Positions 49,305 through 59,673 are shown, counted from the stretch's first letter. The stretch is 64,000 nucleotides of DNA from Klebsiella variicola (GCF_000828055.2 NZ_CP010523.2:3410001-3474000); one strand, 5' to 3'. Notes: generated by a model from the sequence alone, not told the origin. Program-made: numbers and translations.

Positions 49305-52300
49305 ATGCCTGAACAATATCGATACTCATTGCCGGCCAAAGCCGGTGATCTGCGCCAGCTTGGCGAGTTGACCGGCGCGGCCTGCGCTACCCTGGTGGCA
49401 GAGATGGCTGAACGCCACAAAGGCCCGGTGGTGCTGGTGGCACCTGACATGCAAAACGCGCTGCGTCTGAACGACGAGATCAGGCAGTTCACCGACAGCA
49501 TGGTGATGGGGCTGGCTGACTGGGAAACGCTCCCCTACGACAGCTTCTCGCCGCACCAGGATATCATCTCCTCCCGTCTTGCCACCCTTTACCAGTTACC
49601 CACCATGCAGCGCGGCGTACTGATCGTCCCGGTCAGCACCCTGATGCAGCGCGTCTGTCCGCACAGCTTCCTTCACGGGCACGCGCTGGTGATGAAAAAG
49701 GGCCAGCGCCTGTCGCGCGATGCGCTGCGCGATCAGCTGGAGGGTGCCGGCTACCGCCATGTCGATCAGGTGATGGAGCACGGCGAATATGCCACCCGCG
49801 GCGCGCTGCTCGACCTGTTCCCGATGGGCAGCGATCAGCCCTACCGCCTCGATTTCTTTGACGATGAAATCGACAGCCTGCGCCTGTTCGACGTCGACAG
49901 CCAGCGCACGCTGGAGGAAGTGGCGGCCATTAACCTGCTGCCGGCGCACGAGTTTCCCACCGACCAGACCGCCATCGAGCTGTTCCGCAGCCAGTGGCGC
50001 GACCGTTTTGAGGTGAAGCGCGATGCCGAGCATATCTATCAGCAGGTCAGTAAAGGGACACTGCCTGCCGGTATCGAATACTGGCAGCCGCTGTTCTTCA
50101 GCGAGCCGCTGCCGCCGTTATTTAGCTATTTCCCGGCCAGCACCCTGATCGTCAACACCGGCGATCTCGAGGCCAGCGCGGAACGTTTCCAGAATGAAGC
50201 CCGCGCCCGCTTCGAAAACCGCGGCGTCGATCCGATGCGCCCGCTCCTGTCGCCGGAACTGCTGTGGCTGCGCAGCGATGAGCTGTTCGGCGAACTGAAA
50301 AAATGGCCGCGCGTACAGCTGAAAACCGAGCGCCTGGCGGACAAAGCGGCGAATACCAATCTGGGCTACCAGACGCTGCCGGACCTCGCGGTGCAGGCGC
50401 AAAACAAAGCGCCGCTGGATAATCTGCGCCGCTTCCTCGAGTCCTTTACCGGCCCGGTGATCTTCTCCGTGGAAAGCGAGGGTCGCCGTGAAGCGCTGAG
50501 CGAAATGCTGGCGCGGATTAAAATTGCGCCAAAACACGTGCTGCGTCTGGAAGAAGCCACCGGCAATGGCCGCTATCTGATGATTGGCGCCGCCGAACAC
50601 GGGTTTATTGACAGTCAGCGCGGCCTGGCGCTGATTTGCGAAAGCGACCTGCTCGGCGAGCGTGTGGCGCGCCGCCGGCAGGATTCACGCCGCACCATCA
50701 ACCCTGACATCCTCATTCGCAACCTTGCCGAACTGCATATCGGCCAGCCGGTTGTCCATCTGGAGCACGGCGTGGGCCGCTATGCGGGAATGACCACCCT
50801 GGAAGCCGGCGGCATCACCGGCGAATACCTGATGCTGACTTACGCCAACGATGCCAGGCTATACGTTCCGGTATCCTCCCTGCATCTTATCAGCCGTTAC
50901 GCCGGCGGGGCGGAAGAGAACGCGCCCCTGCACAAGCTGGGCGGCGATGCCTGGACCCGGGCGCGACAAAAAGCGGCTGAGAAAGTACGCGACGTGGCGG
51001 CAGAGCTGCTGGATATCTACGCCCAGCGCGCAGCGAAGGCGGGCTTTGCCTTTAAACACGACCGCGAACAGTATCAGCTGTTCTGCGACGGCTTCCCGTT
51101 TGAAACCACGCCGGATCAGGCGCAGGCGATTAACGCCGTCCTCAGCGATATGTGCCAGCCGCTGGCCATGGACCGCCTGGTGTGCGGCGATGTGGGCTTC
51201 GGTAAGACCGAAGTGGCTATGCGCGCCGCCTTCCTCGCCGTGGAGAACCACAAGCAGGTGGCGGTGCTGGTGCCGACCACCCTGCTGGCTCAGCAACACT
51301 ATGACAACTTCCGCGATCGTTTCGCCAACTGGCCGGTACGCATCGAAATGCTCTCCCGCTTCCGCAGCGCTAAAGAGCAGGCGCAGATCCTCGAGCAGGC
51401 CGCGGAAGGCAAAATCGATATCTTAATCGGCACCCATAAGCTGTTGCAGAGCGAGGTGAAGCTGCGCGATCTGGGGCTGCTGATCGTCGACGAAGAGCAC
51501 CGCTTTGGCGTTCGTCACAAAGAACGCATCAAAGCAATGCGCGCCGATGTCGATATCCTGACCCTCACCGCCACGCCGATCCCGCGGACGCTGAACATGG
51601 CGATGAGCGGGATGCGGGACCTGTCGATCATCGCCACGCCGCCGGCGCGCCGTCTGGCGGTGAAGACCTTCGTTCGCGAATACGACGCCCTGGTGGTGCG
51701 CGAGGCGATCCTGCGCGAAACGCTGCGCGGAGGCCAGGTCTACTATCTGTTTAATGACGTCGAAAACATCCAGAAAGCCGCCGACAAGCTGGCGGAGCTG
51801 GTGCCGGAGGCGCGGATAGCCATCGGCCACGGCCAGATGCGGGAGCGCGAACTGGAGCGGGTGATGAATGACTTCCATCACCAGCGCTTCAATGTGCTGG
51901 TGTGCACCACCATCATCGAAACCGGGATCGACATTCCCACCGCCAACACCATCATCATCGAACGCGCCGACCATTTTGGCCTCGCCCAGCTGCACCAGCT
52001 GCGCGGCCGCGTTGGCCGTTCGCATCATCAGGCCTATGCCTGGCTGCTGACGCCGCATCCGAAAGCGATGACCACCGATGCGCAAAAGCGCCTTGAAGCC
52101 ATTGCGTCGCTGGAAGATCTCGGCGCCGGCTTTGCGCTGGCGACCCACGATCTGGAGATTCGCGGGGCCGGGGAACTGCTCGGCGAAGATCAGAGCGGTC
52201 AGATGGAAACCATCGGTTTCTCTCTGTATATGGAGCTGCTGGAGAACGCAGTCGATGCGCTGAAAGCCGGACGCGAACCCTCGCTGGAAGATCTCACCAG

Positions 52301-52751
52301 CCAGCAGACGGAGGTCGAACTGCGCATGCCTTCCCTGCTGCCTGACGATTTCATCCCTGACGTCAATACGCGACTGTCATTCTATAAGCGCATTGCCAGC
52401 GCCAAAAACGAACTCGATCTGGAGGAGATCAAAGTCGAGCTGATCGATCGTTTTGGCCGCCTGCCCGATGCCGCCCGCAACCTGCTGGATATTGCCCGTC
52501 TGCGTCAGCAGGCGCAGAAACTGGGGATCCGCAAACTGGAAAGCAACGAAAAAGGCGGCGTGATTGAATTTAACGAGAAAAACAACGTCAATCCGGTGTG
52601 GTTGATCGGCCTGCTGCAGAAGCAGCCCCAGCACTTCCGGCTGGACGGGCCGACGCGCCTGAAATTCATGCAGGATCTGGAAGAGCGTAAAACGCGGATG
52701 GACTGGGTTCGCCAGTTTATGCGTCAGTTGGAAGAGAACGCCGTCGCCTGA
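49305..52751 (+). CDS. mfd: Transcription-repair coupling factor Mfd
   Basis: 1148 residues, exactly the E. coli length, beginning MPEQYRYSLPAKAG. UvrB-like N-terminal modules (about 1-350), the RNA polymerase-interacting domain (around HLEHGVGRYAGMTTLEAGG), a RecG-type helicase (Walker A GDVGFGKTEV, DEEH box, TATPIPRTL, QLRGRVGRS) and the C-terminal autoinhibitory domain. Displaces stalled RNA polymerase and recruits UvrA. Confidence 0.98.
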   Translation: MPEQYRYSLPAKAGDLRQLGELTGAACATLVAEMAERHKGPVVLVAPDMQNALRLNDEIRQFTDSMVMGLADWETLPYDSFSPHQDIISSRLATLYQLPTMQRGVLIVPVSTLMQRVCPHSFLHGHALVMKKGQRLSRDALRDQLEGAGYRHVDQVMEHGEYATRGALLDLFPMGSDQPYRLDFFDDEIDSLRLFDVDSQRTLEEVAAINLLPAHEFPTDQTAIELFRSQWRDRFEVKRDAEHIYQQVSKGTLPAGIEYWQPLFFSEPLPPLFSYFPASTLIVNTGDLEASAERFQNEARARFENRGVDPMRPLLSPELLWLRSDELFGELKKWPRVQLKTERLADKAANTNLGYQTLPDLAVQAQNKAPLDNLRRFLESFTGPVIFSVESEGRREALSEMLARIKIAPKHVLRLEEATGNGRYLMIGAAEHGFIDSQRGLALICESDLLGERVARRRQDSRRTINPDILIRNLAELHIGQPVVHLEHGVGRYAGMTTLEAGGITGEYLMLTYANDARLYVPVSSLHLISRYAGGAEENAPLHKLGGDAWTRARQKAAEKVRDVAAELLDIYAQRAAKAGFAFKHDREQYQLFCDGFPFETTPDQAQAINAVLSDMCQPLAMDRLVCGDVGFGKTEVAMRAAFLAVENHKQVAVLVPTTLLAQQHYDNFRDRFANWPVRIEMLSRFRSAKEQAQILEQAAEGKIDILIGTHKLLQSEVKLRDLGLLIVDEEHRFGVRHKERIKAMRADVDILTLTATPIPRTLNMAMSGMRDLSIIATPPARRLAVKTFVREYDALVVREAILRETLRGGQVYYLFNDVENIQKAADKLAELVPEARIAIGHGQMRERELERVMNDFHHQRFNVLVCTTIIETGIDIPTANTIIIERADHFGLAQLHQLRGRVGRSHHQAYAWLLTPHPKAMTTDAQKRLEAIASLEDLGAGFALATHDLEIRGAGELLGEDQSGQMETIGFSLYMELLENAVDALKAGREPSLEDLTSQQTEVELRMPSLLPDDFIPDVNTRLSFYKRIASAKNELDLEEIKVELIDRFGRLPDAARNLLDIARLRQQAQKLGIRKLESNEKGGVIEFNEKNNVNPVWLIGLLQKQPQHFRLDGPTRLKFMQDLEERKTRMDWVRQFMRQLEENAVA

Positions 52752-52757
52752 CTGGCA

Positions 52758-52790
52758 GGAGATACGGCCCCCTGGCCGTATCTCCCTTCT
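52758..52790 (+). terminator. mfd terminator
   Basis: GGAGATACGGCC pairs with GGCCGTATCTCC around a 4-base loop, six bases after the mfd stop; a short CTTCTT follows. Confidence 0.8.
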
Positions 52791-52914
52791 TACATACCTG
52801 GCAATCTTTACAAACATTTTGCAATCCGCCTGGATTTCCCCACACAGACTCACGCCATAATCTCATCTGCTTTTCATATAAAAATAACCACTTATATATT
52901 TTGGAGTTATGGTA

Positions 52915-53874
52915 ATGAGAAACCGTTTCCCCGTTACGCTCTGGCTGGCGCTGGTCGCGCTGGTCGCCGCGCTGGCTCTGCCCGCGCGCGCCAACACCTG
53001 GCCCCTTCCCCCGCCGGGCAGCCGGCTGGTAGGTCAGAATACGTTCCACGTGGTGCAGGATAACGGCGGTTCGCTGGAGGCGATTGCCAAAAAGTACAAT
53101 GTCGGCTTTCTGGCCCTGCTGCAGGCCAATCCCGGGGTTGACCCCTATGTTCCCCGCGCCGGCAGCGTGCTGACCATCCCCCTGCAGACGCTGCTGCCCG
53201 ATGCGCCGCGCGAAGGGCTGGTGATTAACCTTGCCGAACTGCGCCTCTACTATTACCCGCCGGGTAAGAATGAAGTGACCGTCTACCCGATCGGCATCGG
53301 CCAGCTGGGCGGAACCACCATCACGCCGACGATGGTCACGACCGTGTCTGACAAGCGGGCCAATCCGACCTGGACGCCCACCGCTAACATTCGCGCCCGC
53401 TATAAGGCAATGGGGATTGAGCTGCCGGCGGTGGTGCCAGCCGGTCCTGACAACCCGATGGGCCATCACGCCATCCGCCTCGCCGCCTATGGCGGAGTCT
53501 ATCTCCTGCACGGCACCAATGCCGATTTCGGCATCGGCATGCGCGTCAGCTCCGGCTGTATTCGTCTGCGCGACAACGATATCAAGGCGCTGTACAACGC
53601 CATTTCGCCAGGCACTAAGGTGAATATCATTAACACGCCGATCAAGGTATCGGTAGAGCCGGATGGCCGCCGTCTGGTTGAAGTCCATCAGCCGCTGTCT
53701 GAGCATATCGATGACGACCCGCAGACCTTGCCCATTACGCTTAACGCGACCATGACGGAGTTCAAACAGGCGCCGCAAACCGACGGGACGGTGATGGAGC
53801 GCGCGATGAATTACCGCTCGGGCATGCCCATTGACGTCACGCGTCATGCTGCCCCTGGACCGCAGTCGTTGTAG
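52915..53874 (+). CDS. ldtC: L,D-transpeptidase LdtC
   Basis: 319 residues from ATG 52915, which has a GGAG site at proper spacing (ATG 52909 is too close). Signal peptide ending ARAN, a LysM domain (FHVVQDNGGSLEAIAKKYN), then a YkuD domain with HGTNADFGIGMRVSSGCIRL containing the catalytic His and Cys. Links Braun lipoprotein to peptidoglycan in the periplasm; YcfS in E. coli. Confidence 0.96.
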   Translation: MRNRFPVTLWLALVALVAALALPARANTWPLPPPGSRLVGQNTFHVVQDNGGSLEAIAKKYNVGFLALLQANPGVDPYVPRAGSVLTIPLQTLLPDAPREGLVINLAELRLYYYPPGKNEVTVYPIGIGQLGGTTITPTMVTTVSDKRANPTWTPTANIRARYKAMGIELPAVVPAGPDNPMGHHAIRLAAYGGVYLLHGTNADFGIGMRVSSGCIRLRDNDIKALYNAISPGTKVNIINTPIKVSVEPDGRRLVEVHQPLSEHIDDDPQTLPITLNATMTEFKQAPQTDGTVMERAMNYRSGMPIDVTRHAAPGPQSL

Positions 53875-53892
53875 TCTTACGCTGCACAAAAC

Positions 53893-53921
53893 AAAAAACC
53901 CGCCTGATGGCGGGTTTTTTG
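53893..53921 (+). terminator. ldtC terminator
   Basis: AAAAAACCCGCC-TGAT-GGCGGGTTTTTT, a perfect bidirectional hairpin 19 bases after the stop. Confidence 0.95.
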
Positions 53922-54002
53922 TTGGCAAGGGTCAAACAGGGGTACAACAGGGTCTTACTCATCGCTGTCCGGTGAAGGGGGCCGGGCAACGACGCATCGG
54001 GC

Positions 54003-54260
54003 TTACTTGTAGATAACAGCGGTGCCGTGAAGGGTATTCGGACCGGTTACCGAAGTAATACGGAATGAGGTGGCGCCCATCTCTTCTGCTTTCTGCGCCA
54101 GCTGATCTTCCAGCGAGCCCAGGTTGGTCCCGGCAGAAGCAGAGATGGTGCCTACTTTATGCTGACCCGCTGGGGTGGACTGCACCTCTACAGCGGCAAA
54201 GCTGGCGAAAGAGAGTGAGCTAAGAACGGCGGCAATAGCCAGAGTATTAACGGTTTTCAT
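54003..54260 (-). CDS. bhsA: Stress-induced outer-membrane protein BhsA
   Basis: 85 residues with a signal peptide (MKTVNTLAIAAVLSSLSFAS...) and a single YhcN/DUF1471 domain ending VTGPNTLHGTAVIYK. BhsA (YcfR) affects biofilm formation, copper permeability and stress resistance, and is repressed by ComR, whose gene is divergent here. Confidence 0.95.
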   Translation of the reverse strand: MKTVNTLAIAAVLSSLSFASFAAVEVQSTPAGQHKVGTISASAGTNLGSLEDQLAQKAEEMGATSFRITSVTGPNTLHGTAVIYK

Positions 54261-54311
54261 GATTATTATACCTGTGCAGATGAATTTTTTAGTAGGGTCG
54301 TAAGTATTAAC

Positions 54312-54379
54312 TTAACGATCGATAGGTAAATAGTAATGTGATCTACATCACACGTCAACGCATTTTTATAACGATCGTT
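54312..54379. promoter_or_regulatory. Candidate ComR operators
   Basis: TTAACGATCGAT at 54312-54323 and the palindrome AACGATCGTT at 54370-54379 (inside a longer near-palindrome) lie in the bhsA-comR gap, where the TetR-type repressor ComR should bind. Confidence 0.45.
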
Positions 54380-54509
54380 TAACTATTTATAAAATGCTTA
54401 AATTTCATACGCATATGATTTATTTATTTTTAAACCAACAGCGCTGGCCCCGGCGATCGTTTATTTTTATAATGGCCTTTCACCAAACCAACATAGGTAC
54501 AACGGCACC

Positions 54510-55145
54510 ATGACAACTGACGTTCAAAGTTGCGCCAAAAAAAGCCGTGGCCGACCGAAGGTGTTCGACAGGGATGCGGCGCTGGACAAAGCCATGACAC
54601 TCTTCTGGCAGCACGGCTATGAGGCGACCTCGCTCGCCGATCTGGTCGAGGCGACAGGAGCAAAAGCCCCCACCCTGTATGCGGAATTTGTGAATAAAGA
54701 AGGCCTGTTCCGCGCAGTGTTGGATCGTTACATTTCGCGCTTTGCCGCGAAGCACGAAGCCGTGCTGTTGGCCGAAGGTAAATCCGTCGATCAGGCGTTG
54801 CGCGACTACTTCACGGCGGTCGCCACCTGCTTTACCAGCAAAGAGACGCCGGCCGGCTGCTTTATTATCAATACCTCCGCCGCGCTGGCCGCCTCCTCGA
54901 CGGATATCGCCAATACCATCAAATCCCGCCATGCGATGCAGGAGCAGGCGCTCACTCAGTTTCTGCAGCAGCGGCAAGCGCAGGGCGAACTCCCCGCGGG
55001 CCGCGACGTCGCGCCGCTGGCGCAGTTTCTCAACTGTGTCCTGCAGGGGATGTCGATTAGCGCGCGGGAAGGCGCGGATTTCGACAAGCTGATGCAAATC
55101 ACCGACACCACTCTCCGTCTCTGGCCGCAGATCCTCGAGTCCTGA
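54510..55145 (+). CDS. comR: TetR-family repressor ComR
   Basis: 211 residues. The TetR helix-turn-helix is seen in TSLADLVEATGAKAPTLYAEFVNKEGLFRAVLDRY. In E. coli ComR (YcfQ) represses bhsA and is released by copper. Divergent from bhsA. Confidence 0.94.
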   Translation: MTTDVQSCAKKSRGRPKVFDRDAALDKAMTLFWQHGYEATSLADLVEATGAKAPTLYAEFVNKEGLFRAVLDRYISRFAAKHEAVLLAEGKSVDQALRDYFTAVATCFTSKETPAGCFIINTSAALAASSTDIANTIKSRHAMQEQALTQFLQQRQAQGELPAGRDVAPLAQFLNCVLQGMSISAREGADFDKLMQITDTTLRLWPQILES

Positions 55146-55252
55146 TGTGCCCTGCCTCCGGCGGTATTCTGCCGCCGGATCCACTCTCCTGTTGGCTTTA
55201 TCCCCACAAAATAGATTGATTTTTATTACCTTTTCTCGTGCAAGATAAACGC

Positions 55253-55280
55253 AAATGATATTGATTGCGATATTCATTAT
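55253..55280 (+). promoter_or_regulatory. Fur box upstream of the IutA-type receptor
   Basis: AAATGATATTGATTGCGATA followed by TTCATTAT holds overlapping NAT-AAT type Fur half sites. It is about 110 bases before the start codon, the usual place for iron-repressed receptor genes. Confidence 0.7.
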
Positions 55281-55389
55281 GTGCAAAATCCTTTTTTGAG
55301 TTTTTCCAGATGTTTCGCATTGTAACTAATGCCGACCCGGCGTCGGCCTATAACAACGACAAAGCAACTTGCTCATAAAAGGAATGGAT

Positions 55390-57579
55390 ATGAAAAAGCG
55401 CCTCTGGGTGCTCCACCCCCTGCTGCTGGTCAGCTCGCTGCCTGCGCTGGCGGCTCAGTCTGATGAAGACAGCATCATCGTTAGTGCAAACCGCACCCAT
55501 CGCACCGTGGCCGAAATGGCCCAAACCACCTGGGTCATTGAGGGCCAGGAGATTGAGCAGCAGGTCCAGGGCGGGAAAGAGTTCAAAGACGTGCTGGCGC
55601 AGCTGATCCCGGGCATCGATGTCAGCAGCCAGGGGCGCACCAATTACGGGATGAACATGCGCGGGCGCGCCATCGTCGTGCTGATCGACGGCGTCCGGCT
55701 CAATTCCTCACGCACCGACAGTCGCCAGCTCGACGCCATCGACCCCTTTAACATCGAACATATCGAAGTGATCTCCGGGGCGACCTCGCTGTACGGCGGA
55801 GGCAGTACCGGCGGGCTTATCAACATCGTCACCAAGAAAGGGCAGCAGGATCGCCAGGTCGATCTCGAGGTGGGCAGCAAGAGCGGGTTTGCGAACAGTA
55901 ACGATCACGATGAGCGCATCGCGGCGGCCGTCAGCGGCGGGACAGACCATGCATCCGGGCGCTTATCGGTAGCCTATCAGCGTTTCGGCGGCTGGTACGA
56001 TGGCAATAACGATGCGCTGATCCTCGATAACACCCAAACGGGGCTCCAGCACTCTGACCGCCTCGACGTGATGGGGACGGGGACGATTGAGATCGATGAC
56101 AATCGCCAGTTGCAGCTTGTCACCCAGTATTATAAAAGCCAGGGCGATGATGACTACGGCCTGTGGCTCGGGAAGAACATGTCCGCGGTCACCAGCGGCG
56201 GCAAAGCGTACACCACCGACGGGCTCAATTCCGACCGTATCCCCGGCACTGAGCGCCACCTGATCAGCCTCCAGTACTCCGATGCTGACTTCTTCGGCCA
56301 GAATCTGGTGAGCCAGGTGTACTATCGCGATGAGTCCCTCACCTTCTATCCGTTCCCGACGCTTACGAAAGGCCAGATCAGTAGCTTCTCCTCGTCGCAG
56401 CAGGATACCGATCAGTATGGCGCAAAGCTGACCCTCAACAGCCAGCCGCTGGCGGGATGGGATCTTACCTGGGGTCTCGACGCCGATCATGAGACCTTCA
56501 ATGCCAACCAGATGTTCTTCGATCTGCAGCAATCGCTGGCGTCCGGCGGGCTGCATAACGAATCGATCTACACCACCGGCCGCTATCCGGGATACAGCAT
56601 CTCCAACGTCGCGCCGTTCCTGCAGTCCAGCTACGATCTGAACGAGATCTTTACCGTCAGCGGTGGGGTACGCTACCAGTGGACCGAAAACCGGGTTGAC
56701 GACTTTGTCGGCTACGCCCAGCAACAGGATATCGCCAACGGCAAAGCGCGCTCCGCCGACGCCATCAAAGGCGGCAAAACCGATTACGATAACTTCCTGT
56801 TTAACGCCGGGATCGTGGCGCATCTGACCGAGCGTCAGCAGACCTGGTTTAACTTCTCGCAGGGCGTCGAGCTGCCGGACCCCGGTAAATACTACGGCAT
56901 CGGTAAATACGGCGCGGCGGTCAATGGCCATCTGCCGCTGATCTCCAGCGTCAATGTCGATGACTCGCCGCTGCAGGGGATCAAAGTTAATTCGTATGAG
57001 CTGGGCTGGCGCTACACCGGCGATAACCTGCGCACCCAACTGGCGGCGTATTACTCGACCTCGGATAAGACCATCGTCGTCAACCGCACCGACATGACCA
57101 TCGACGTTCAGTCCGACAAACGGCGTATTTACGGCGTTGAGGGAGCGGTCGATTACTTTATTCCGGACAGCGACTGGAGCGTCGGCGGTAACTTCAACGT
57201 GCTGAAATCACAGGTGCAGACCGACGGCCGCTGGCAAAAATGGGATGTCACCCTCGCCTCACCGTCCAAAGCCACCGCCTGGGTGGGTTGGGCGCCGGAT
57301 CCGTGGAGCCTGCGCGTGCAGAGCCAGCAGGTGTTTGACCTCAGCGACGCCGCCGGTAACAAGCTGGAAGGCTATAACACCGTTGATTTTATTGGCAGTT
57401 ACGCGCTGCCGGTGGGGAAACTGACCTTCAGTATCGAAAACCTGCTTAACGAAGACTATGTCACCATCTGGGGCCAGCGGGCGCCGCTGCTCTACAGCCC
57501 GACCTACGGCAGTTCATCGCTGTACGAATACAAAGGCCGTGGCCGTACCTTCGGTCTGAATTACGCGTTAACCTTCTGA
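55390..57579 (+). CDS. TonB-dependent siderophore receptor, IutA-like
   Basis: 729 residues from ATG 55390 with AGGA upstream. A signal peptide ends ALAAQ, a TonB box (SIIVSANR) follows, then a plug domain (GIDVSSQGRTNYGMNMRGR, GATSLYGGGSTGGLINIVT) and a 22-strand barrel ending in NYALTF with terminal Phe. Long stretches match the aerobactin receptor IutA (TVAEMAQTTWVIEG, LNSSRTDSRQLDAIDPFNI, VELPDPGKYYGIGKYGAAVNG). No aerobactin biosynthesis genes are nearby; this is likely the chromosomal IutA paralogue of Klebsiella, with uncertain ligand. Calling it plain iutA in virulence screens would mislead. Confidence 0.88.
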   Translation: MKKRLWVLHPLLLVSSLPALAAQSDEDSIIVSANRTHRTVAEMAQTTWVIEGQEIEQQVQGGKEFKDVLAQLIPGIDVSSQGRTNYGMNMRGRAIVVLIDGVRLNSSRTDSRQLDAIDPFNIEHIEVISGATSLYGGGSTGGLINIVTKKGQQDRQVDLEVGSKSGFANSNDHDERIAAAVSGGTDHASGRLSVAYQRFGGWYDGNNDALILDNTQTGLQHSDRLDVMGTGTIEIDDNRQLQLVTQYYKSQGDDDYGLWLGKNMSAVTSGGKAYTTDGLNSDRIPGTERHLISLQYSDADFFGQNLVSQVYYRDESLTFYPFPTLTKGQISSFSSSQQDTDQYGAKLTLNSQPLAGWDLTWGLDADHETFNANQMFFDLQQSLASGGLHNESIYTTGRYPGYSISNVAPFLQSSYDLNEIFTVSGGVRYQWTENRVDDFVGYAQQQDIANGKARSADAIKGGKTDYDNFLFNAGIVAHLTERQQTWFNFSQGVELPDPGKYYGIGKYGAAVNGHLPLISSVNVDDSPLQGIKVNSYELGWRYTGDNLRTQLAAYYSTSDKTIVVNRTDMTIDVQSDKRRIYGVEGAVDYFIPDSDWSVGGNFNVLKSQVQTDGRWQKWDVTLASPSKATAWVGWAPDPWSLRVQSQQVFDLSDAAGNKLEGYNTVDFIGSYALPVGKLTFSIENLLNEDYVTIWGQRAPLLYSPTYGSSSLYEYKGRGRTFGLNYALTF

Positions 57580-57617
57580 TAAAAAAAGCCCCTCAGCCTG
57601 AGCGATTGAGGGGCTAA
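57580..57617 (-). terminator. ycfJ terminator (bidirectional hairpin)
   Basis: AGCCCCTCA/TGAGGGGCT stem; read on the minus strand it is followed by seven T residues, so it ends ycfJ transcripts. It lies between two convergent genes. Confidence 0.85.
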
Positions 57618-57636
57618 TCACTACACAAATCTGTTT

Positions 57637-58176
57637 TTAGATTTTGTTGTTCAGGACCAGCTGGCCGTTGTTGTCCAGCGGGATCTGGCTGCCAGGATTG
57701 TGATCCATACGGATTTTCCCCTGCTGATCGCCTATTTTATAGGTCACATCGTAGCCCAGCATTTTATCGGATTTGTCATACACCGTTTTACAACGCTGCT
57801 GGGTGGTAGTGTAGGTATCGTTGTCCTGCATCGCCCCCTGCAGCTGGTTGCCGGCATAGCCGCCGCCCAGCGCACCCACCACCGTCGCTACACTACGTCC
57901 GCGACCGCCGCCAAACTGGTGGCCAATCACCCCACCGGCCACCGCGCCGAGTACCGAACCGGCGATACGGTTTTCATCCTGGACCGGACGACGATGGGTC
58001 ACCGTGACATTGCGGCATTCCTGACGCGGCGTTTTCACGGTTTCTTTAATCGGTGTACTGGAGACCACTTGCGCATACTGCGGGCCGCGATCTAACACGT
58101 TGAGACCAGCGACAGCTGCAACGCCCAGCGCGGCAGCCACGCCTATCCCTATACCCGCCAACATAGATTTATTCAC
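57637..58176 (-). CDS. ycfJ: Glycine-zipper 2TM protein YcfJ
   Basis: 179 residues, the E. coli length, from a GTG at 58176 with AGGAGG seven bases upstream (MNKSMLAGIGIGVAAALG). A first hydrophobic segment is followed by a glycine-zipper (VLGAVAGGVIGHQFGGGRG, VVGALGGGYAGNQL). An envelope protein of unclear function. Confidence 0.92.
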   Translation of the reverse strand: MNKSMLAGIGIGVAAALGVAAVAGLNVLDRGPQYAQVVSSTPIKETVKTPRQECRNVTVTHRRPVQDENRIAGSVLGAVAGGVIGHQFGGGRGRSVATVVGALGGGYAGNQLQGAMQDNDTYTTTQQRCKTVYDKSDKMLGYDVTYKIGDQQGKIRMDHNPGSQIPLDNNGQLVLNNKI

Positions 58177-58327
58177 GGGAGATCCTCCTTTGTTGCTGTT
58201 GATACAATTTTGCAACCGGAGCCGGGAGGGCGCAAATCAGATAGCGGATGAAAAGTGCGAGAATTCGCAGCAAATCAAGGGGATTCAGAGGATTCCGAGC
58301 GGGATCGCCGCGGTTTCAGCAGAAGAG

Positions 58328-58355
58328 CCCGGAGCGCCGTCAGGGCGGCTCCGGG
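58328..58355 (-). terminator. Possible ndh terminator
   Basis: CCCGGAGC and GCTCCGGG arms 13 bases past the ndh stop. The T-run is weak, so confidence is moderate. Confidence 0.5.
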
Positions 58356-58368
58356 TAAAGACAGCGTA

Positions 58369-59673
58369 TTAGTGCAGCTTAAGACGCGGGCGAATGATGC
58401 GGTTGATGCGCCCGACCAGCATCATCAGGCCGGTTTTGAAATAGCCGTGCAGGGCGATCTGGTGCATACGGTACAGGGAGATGTACACGAAGCGCGCAAT
58501 ACGCCCTTCCACCATCATCGAGCCGCGCATCAGGTTACCCATCAGGCTGCCGACGGTGGAGTAATTGGACAGCGACACCAGCGAGCCATGGTCTTTATAG
58601 GTATACGCCTTCAGCGGTTTGCCTTTCATCTGCGCCAGGATGTTGTTCAGCGCGCAGGTAGCCATCTGGTGCGCCGCCTGGGCCCGCGGAGGGACAAAGC
58701 CGCCTTCCGGACGCGCACAGGAGGCGCAGTCGCCGATGGCGAAAATATCCGCATCGCGGGTGGTCTGCAGCGTCGGCTCGACCACCAGCTGATTGATACG
58801 GTTGGTTTCGAGGCCGCCGATCTCTTTCATGAAATCTGGCGCTTTGATCCCGGCCGCCCAGACCATCAGATCCGCTTCAATATATTCGCCATCTTTGGTG
58901 TGCAGACCGCCTGCATCCGCGCTGGTGACCATGGTCTGCGTCAGCACCCGTACGCCCAGCTTGGTCAGCTCATTATGCGCCGCCCCGGAAATGCGCGGCG
59001 GCAGTGCGGGCAGAATACGCTCGCCCGCCTCGACCAGCGTGACGTTCAGCGCTTCGTTAGTCAGCCCTTTGTAGCCGTAGCTGTGCAGTTGTTTCACCGC
59101 ATTATGCAGTTCAGCGGAGAGTTCCACGCCGGTGGCGCCGCCGCCGACAATGGCGATGTTCACTTTACCGTTGGCACCCAGGTTGGCGGAGTATTTGAGG
59201 AACAGGTTGAGCATTTCCTGATGGAAACGACGCGCCTGATGCGGGTTGTCGAGGAAAATGCAGTTCTCTTTCACGCCAGGGGTGTTGAAGTCATTCGAGG
59301 TACTGCCCAACGCCATCACCAGCGTGTCGTACGGCAGTTTACGCTCAGCCACCAGCAGCTCGCCTTTTTCATTACGCAGCTCGCCGAGGGTGATGGTCTT
59401 CCCTTCGCGGTTGATATCCACCACCGAGCCCAGCTGGAACTGGAAACCGTGGTTGCGGGCATGGGCCAGATAGCTCAGCGCATCGACACCTTCATCCAGA
59501 GAACCGGTGGCCACTTCATGCAGCAGCGGCTTCCACAGATGGCTGTGGTTACGGTCCACCAGGGTGATTTTCGCTTTTTTATGGCGCCCTAACTTTTTCC
59601 CCAGCTGAGTTGCCAGTTCCAGTCCGCCAGCGCCGCCACCCACAATTACGATTTTTTTCAATGGCGTAGTCAT
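58369..59673 (-). CDS. ndh: NADH dehydrogenase II
   Basis: 434 residues, the E. coli length. FAD-binding [13 protein letters not shown]-binding [15 protein letters not shown], and the C-terminal amphipathic membrane-anchoring region. A single-subunit, non-proton-pumping NADH:quinone oxidoreductase of the inner membrane. AT-rich upstream region with probable FNR/ArcA control, not resolved by eye. Confidence 0.97.
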   Translation of the reverse strand: MTTPLKKIVIVGGGAGGLELATQLGKKLGRHKKAKITLVDRNHSHLWKPLLHEVATGSLDEGVDALSYLAHARNHGFQFQLGSVVDINREGKTITLGELRNEKGELLVAERKLPYDTLVMALGSTSNDFNTPGVKENCIFLDNPHQARRFHQEMLNLFLKYSANLGANGKVNIAIVGGGATGVELSAELHNAVKQLHSYGYKGLTNEALNVTLVEAGERILPALPPRISGAAHNELTKLGVRVLTQTMVTSADAGGLHTKDGEYIEADLMVWAAGIKAPDFMKEIGGLETNRINQLVVEPTLQTTRDADIFAIGDCASCARPEGGFVPPRAQAAHQMATCALNNILAQMKGKPLKAYTYKDHGSLVSLSNYSTVGSLMGNLMRGSMMVEGRIARFVYISLYRMHQIALHGYFKTGLMMLVGRINRIIRPRLKLH

